DNA of 6,548 nt from Prevotella sp. (GTDB taxonomy: Bacteria; Bacteroidota; Bacteroidia; Bacteroidales; Bacteroidaceae), in assembly GCA_017623335.1 (NCBI GenBank), contig JAGAPI010000223.1, positions 1 through 6,548 on the forward strand. Reading direction: 5' to 3'. A model generated the notes under the pieces. It did not search any database. It saw only the letters and a list, made by a program, of their open reading frames with translations, and was not told the origin of the DNA. This document shows positions 6,079 to 6,548 of the stretch, one piece after another. How positions within the stretch are numbered: position 1 is the first letter of the stretch; every line of letters starts with the position of its first letter. A program made the position numbers and the translations under genes.

Positions 6079-6548
6079 TTATACAAAATCCTTGCTGTGA
6101 ATACGTCTTCCGAAATCGTCAACCTTTGGTGCTCCTATGTCAAGCCCCCATCTTTCTCCAAGTGCTTTAGCCATATACATGCTTTTAAGCAACAGTTCCA
6201 ACAGTCCTTGACAACCAGAGCTTGCGGTCTCCATTCTCATCACAGGGATTTCAACAGGAAGTTCACATAGGATACCTTCTGCGGTTTTCATGCACTCAGG
6301 TGATATGAGAGCTATCACGGCCGTCTGCCCCTTGCGGCGCGAGAACCAGTTGAAACGTCCGTGAGCAAAGTTTCTGTAATCTGAAATCTGCAGGCACCCC
6401 ACTGCTCCCTCTGAGAATCTTGACTCCAAATCTATTGCTATCGGCATCGTGTCAGGACTATACAACACATAGAAACGATCGGTGTCGCGAGCCTCATACA
6501 AGGCTGCATTATGTTCATCCCAACTGTCTGTCGGCAAATAGTGTGTAG
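6079..6548 (-). CDS. SIS-fold protein (sugar isomerase-like), C-terminal part; 5' end outside window
   Basis: The frame is open to the window edge (...THYLPTDSWDEHN), so the start lies outside; the in-frame TTG at 6537 is probably an ordinary Leu codon. The visible part resembles the second SIS (phosphosugar-binding) half of GlmS-type isomerases. A segment with DLESRFSEG is followed by DYRNFAHGR (His codon at 6361-6363), in the place of the ELKHGP segment of GlmS. A hydrophobic strand (TAVIALISP) comes next, then a helix and the tail GLDIGAPKVDDFGRRIHS, comparable to the KGTDVDQPRN tail of GlmS. Proteins of this kind bind or isomerise phosphosugars, but there is no glutaminase domain in view and substrate and pathway are unknown. 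The gene converges on the dehydrogenase. Its base composition looks less GC-rich than that of the neighbouring genes (by eye), so it may start an accessory region. Confidence 0.65.
   Translation of the reverse strand, partial: THYLPTDSWDEHNAALYEARDTDRFYVLYSPDTMPIAIDLESRFSEGAVGCLQISDYRNFAHGRFNWFSRRKGQTAVIALISPECMKTAEGILCELPVEIPVMRMETASSGCQGLLELLLKSMYMAKALGERWGLDIGAPKVDDFGRRIHSKDFV

Noticed and set aside
5861..6100. 79-codon plus-strand frame after the terminator
   Set aside because: It begins with TTG inside the terminator hairpin, has no promoter or family resemblance, and runs into the end of the SIS-fold gene.
6535..6537. TTG as the true start of the SIS-fold gene
   Set aside because: The frame continues open upstream to the window edge, and the SIS fold needs a longer N-terminal part, so this is most likely an internal Leu codon.

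Overview
The window looks like chromosomal DNA from a member of the Bacteroidales, most likely Prevotella/Segatella or a close relative. Three things support this. Two promoters match the Bacteroidetes consensus (-33 TTTG, -7 TAnnTTTG). No start codon has a clear Shine-Dalgarno sequence. The proteins themselves (a PG_1098-type methyltransferase with a THUMP-like tail, and an ATP-cone NrdD ending in ITGYLVGTT) have a Bacteroidetes look. The genus is inference.

Layout. Bases 1-318 (+) are the C-terminal end of a CPBP-family membrane protease. It converges, across 18 bp, on a class I SAM-dependent methyltransferase at 337-1593 (-). A 311-bp intergenic region follows, with two promoters pointing in opposite directions: one for the methyltransferase and one for an anaerobic ribonucleotide reductase operon. 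That operon is nrdD (1905-4124) and nrdG (4130-4621), five bases apart. Bases 4622-4789 hold no gene but carry a structured, repeat-like element. An extended short-chain dehydrogenase follows at 4790-5791 (+), then a strong hairpin that is a likely terminator, then AT-rich non-coding DNA. The window ends with the C-terminal part of a SIS-fold (sugar isomerase-like) protein on the minus strand (6079 to beyond 6548).

How the genes work together. NrdD and NrdG are the only clear functional unit: NrdG uses S-adenosylmethionine and an iron-sulfur cluster to place the glycyl radical on NrdD, which then makes deoxyribonucleotides without oxygen. The other genes appear to be independent neighbours.

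Most of the window is ordinary core genome and I see no convincing new multi-gene system. The most unusual signal is a perfect, spacer-less 30-bp palindrome inside nrdG (4427-4456). Also worth a look are the roughly 100-base nrdD leader, with a hairpin and a 12-bp palindrome, the intergenic element before the dehydrogenase, and the SIS-fold gene, whose neighbourhood lies outside the window.
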